DNA of 26,952 bases from CAZOWW01 sp964583765 (lineage in GTDB: Bacteria > Actinomycetota > Actinomycetes > Actinomycetales > Kineosporiaceae): assembly GCA_964583765.1 (NCBI GenBank), contig CAZOWW010000084.1:1-26952 (forward strand), in the 5' to 3' direction. Positions 24,753 to 26,952 of the stretch are shown in pieces. A model generated the notes under the pieces. It saw only the letters and a list, made by a program, of their open reading frames with translations. It searched no databases and had not been told where the DNA came from. The translations under genes and the position numbers were made by a program. How positions within the stretch are numbered: position 1 is the stretch's first letter; each line of letters begins with the position of its first letter.

Positions 24753-26944
24753 GCAGGATCTCCGTTTCCGTTGAGGTCCCGGACCAGGTCAGGGGTCCGG
24801 TGGGGTTCCTCAGGGGGCTGCGGGGCCGTCCCGTCCGTCACCGGCCGCCGCAGGACGACGACGCCGCCGGCCGGCACCGGAACCCGGCCCTCGTGCCGGG
24901 TCTCGGTGAGCAGGTCGACGCCGTGCCCGGCGACGGTGATCTCGTCGCCGGAGTGGTTGAGCAGGAAGGTGAACTCGGCGTCGACGCCACGCCGGCGCAC
25001 GACCTCGAGTCCTTCCGGCGCCAGGCGCCAGGCCAGGCCGGCCCCGGTGAGCGCGCACCCCAGGGCCGCATCGAGCCCCGGGCCGTCGGGGGCGGTGGCC
25101 AGGTACCAGGCGGTGCCCCTGCCCACCTGGTGTCGGGTGAGCGCGGGGCCACCGGCGTCCGGGCCCGAGGCGAACCGCCACACGGTCTCCGCCCCGTCCG
25201 TGGACACCGATTCCGACCAGGTGCTCGCGCGGTCCCCGGAGCTCAGCCGCACCTGCTGCCCGGTCGCCAGGGGATGGAACTCCTCCACCCGCACCCCGAG
25301 CAGATCCCGCAGCGCCCCGGGATGGGCCCCGGGAGGTACGGCGTCACACTCGTCGACGATCCCGGAGAAGAAGCGCACGAACAGGTGGCCGCCCTGGACC
25401 ACGTAGCGCCGCAGGGCCTCGGCGGACTCCCGGCCGCACAGGTACAGGCTGGGCACGAGCAGGGCCGGCAGGTGGGTCGGCACCTCGCCGGGGCGCACGA
25501 ACTCCGTGGTGAGGCCGTGCCGCCACAACGCCCGGTAGGTCTCGTCCACCGCCCCCCGGTAGGTGACGTCGACGCTGGGCCGGTACTCCAGCTCCAGGGC
25601 CCACCAGGACTGCCAGTCCCAGACCAGGCCGACATCGGGGACGACGCGACTGCCGGCCACCTCGGCGAGGCGGGGGAGCGCCTGTCCGAGCTCGACGAGT
25701 TCCCGCCAGATGCGGGACTCGGTACCGGCGTGGGGCAGCATCGCCGAGTGGAACTTCTCCGCCCCCCGGCGGGAGGCCCGCCACTGGAAGAACATCACCG
25801 AGTCGGAGCCGCGCGCGACGTGGCCGAGGCTGTTGCGCAGCATCTGCCCGGGCAGTTTGGCCACGTTGCGGGGCTGCCAGTTGACGGCCGAGGTGCTGTG
25901 TTCCATGAGCAGCCAGGGGCGGCCACCGGCGAGTGAGCGGGACAGGTCCGCCGAGATGGCGAGGTCGACGTGGTTGTCCGGGGACTCCGCGGTCAGGTAG
26001 TGATCGTTGGCCACGACGTCCACCTCCCCGGCCCAGGACCAGTAGTCCAGGTGCGGGCAGCTGGAGGCCATGAAGTTCGTGGTCACCGGGATACGCGGGG
26101 ACAGCTCGCGCAGCACCCGGCGCTCGCCCAGGTAGCAGGCACGGAACTCCGCGTCCGTGAAGCGGCGGAAGTCCAGCTGTTGGGTGGGGTTGACCGGCAT
26201 GGGCGCCGCCCGGGGGACGGTGATCTCGGACCAGGCCCGGTAGTGCTGCCCCCAGAAGGAGGTCCCCCAGGCCTCGTTCAGGGTGTCCACCGAGCGGTAC
26301 CGCTCCCGCAGCCACCGGCGGAACGCCTCCTGGCTGTGGCGGCAGTAGCAGCCGTCGACGTGGGCGCCGAACTCGTTGCCGACGTGCCACAGCGCCAGTG
26401 CGGGGTGTTCGCCGTAACGGCGGGCGAGCTGGCCGGTGATCCGGCGGGCCGCGCGGCGGTAGGCCCCGGAACTCGGGCAGAACGACTCGCGGGCGCCGAT
26501 GCCCAGATGCACGCCCTCGCGGGTCACCGGGAGTGAGTCGGGGTGCGCGGCGGAGAACCACGCCGGAGGTGAGGCGGTGGGTGTGGCCAGGACGACCGCG
26601 ATCCGGGCGGCCTGGAGCCGGTCGATCACCTCGTCGAGCCAGCCGAAGGTGTATCGGCCGGGGGACGGTTCGAGCAGGGCCCAGGAGAAGACGCCGACGG
26701 TCACGGCGTTCACGCCTGCCCGGCGCATGAGCGCGACGTCCTGCACCTGGGTGCCCGGTGGCCACTGCTCCGGGTTGTAGTCCCCGCCGAAGACCAGGGG
26801 CCGCAACCGTGCGGGCCAGCGGGCAGGTCGGCCCCGCTGATCCGACCGGTCCGCAGGCTCGGTCACCCGCTGGGGCACGGCGAGGCCTGCCGTCGCCGGG
26901 GGCCGGACCTCCGGCCGGGCTCCGCTGTCCACGTCGTGGGTCAC
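24749..26944 (-). CDS. GH42 beta-galactosidase (cytoplasmic)
   Basis: This enzyme of 731 residues is predicted to release galactose from beta-galactosides and the galacto-oligosaccharides made by the adjacent GH53 enzyme. No signal peptide is seen. 'GGDYNPEQW' opens the barrel (53-61), the acid/base is Glu191 in 'WHVGNEFGAH' and the nucleophile is Glu348 in 'LLMEHSTSAVNW'. The trimerisation domain (about 420-640) and a small C-terminal domain follow. Of the four zinc cysteines known in this family, Cys156, Cys199 and Cys201 are visible, but the fourth position is Ser204. GTG 26944 leaves about 48 residues before the barrel, longer than usual, so a later start is possible. The GTG forms GTGA with a TGA in another frame, suggesting an upstream gene beyond the edge ends there. 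Confidence 0.93.
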   Translation of the reverse strand: MTHDVDSGARPEVRPPATAGLAVPQRVTEPADRSDQRGRPARWPARLRPLVFGGDYNPEQWPPGTQVQDVALMRRAGVNAVTVGVFSWALLEPSPGRYTFGWLDEVIDRLQAARIAVVLATPTASPPAWFSAAHPDSLPVTREGVHLGIGARESFCPSSGAYRRAARRITGQLARRYGEHPALALWHVGNEFGAHVDGCYCRHSQEAFRRWLRERYRSVDTLNEAWGTSFWGQHYRAWSEITVPRAAPMPVNPTQQLDFRRFTDAEFRACYLGERRVLRELSPRIPVTTNFMASSCPHLDYWSWAGEVDVVANDHYLTAESPDNHVDLAISADLSRSLAGGRPWLLMEHSTSAVNWQPRNVAKLPGQMLRNSLGHVARGSDSVMFFQWRASRRGAEKFHSAMLPHAGTESRIWRELVELGQALPRLAEVAGSRVVPDVGLVWDWQSWWALELEYRPSVDVTYRGAVDETYRALWRHGLTTEFVRPGEVPTHLPALLVPSLYLCGRESAEALRRYVVQGGHLFVRFFSGIVDECDAVPPGAHPGALRDLLGVRVEEFHPLATGQQVRLSSGDRASTWSESVSTDGAETVWRFASGPDAGGPALTRHQVGRGTAWYLATAPDGPGLDAALGCALTGAGLAWRLAPEGLEVVRRRGVDAEFTFLLNHSGDEITVAGHGVDLLTETRHEGRVPVPAGGVVVLRRPVTDGTAPQPPEEPHRTPDLVRDLNGNGDPA

Positions 26945-26952
26945 GGCACCTC

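Overview
The window is very GC-rich and its codons strongly prefer G or C at the third position. Together with large secreted subtilases, CBM2 modules on Thr-rich linkers, an NB-ARC/TPR regulator and an RCC1 surface protein, this points to a soil-type, polysaccharide-degrading actinobacterium. I cannot name the genus from the sequence alone. There are no RNA genes, transposases, phage genes or CRISPR arrays.

Layout. At the left edge (1-2202, +) is the end of a secreted-type protein with the propeptide and the C-terminal beta regions of the large subtilases found later in the window, but no catalytic domain between them. A repeat-rich gap leads to a DHA2-type MFS exporter (2454-4013, +). It converges, through a 12-bp-stem terminator, on a GH5 cellulase with a C-terminal CBM2 (4156-5964, -). 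Further minus-strand genes are a uridine-kinase-like protein with a degenerate P-loop (6264-6902), a nitrilase-superfamily amidohydrolase (7055-7810), a CBM2-linker-CE2 carbohydrate esterase (8255-9901) with two LacI-like operators upstream, and an HTH/NB-ARC/TPR regulator (10114-12669).

Divergent from the regulator is a plus-strand block of exported proteins. It has two tandem paralogous S8 subtilases (13126-16506 and 16818-20219), a 40-codon remnant of an RCC1-type gene (20680-20802), a stretch that looks like decayed coding DNA, and an intact secreted protein with three beta modules and a seven-blade RCC1 propeller (21119-23395). The right end is a minus-strand galactan-degradation pair, GH42 beta-galactosidase overlapping GH53 endo-galactanase (24749-26944 and 23637-24752). 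It probably continues beyond the window.

The most unusual signal is a composite upstream element found three times: at 12996-13075, 16686-16763 and 20476-20553. Each copy has three GTTCG words at exact 10-bp period, then 34-35 bp on (start to start) a TAGATCT core, then a CCCCGG(n)AGTGG box. The copies precede subtilase 1, subtilase 2 and the RCC1-type remnant. Long hairpins sharing a CCCCGCACCG stem follow subtilase 1, subtilase 2 and the intact RCC1 gene. This suggests a modular, co-regulated set of exported-protein cassettes that has been duplicated, with one cassette later decaying. The divergent NB-ARC/TPR protein is the nearest candidate regulator, but that link is inference.
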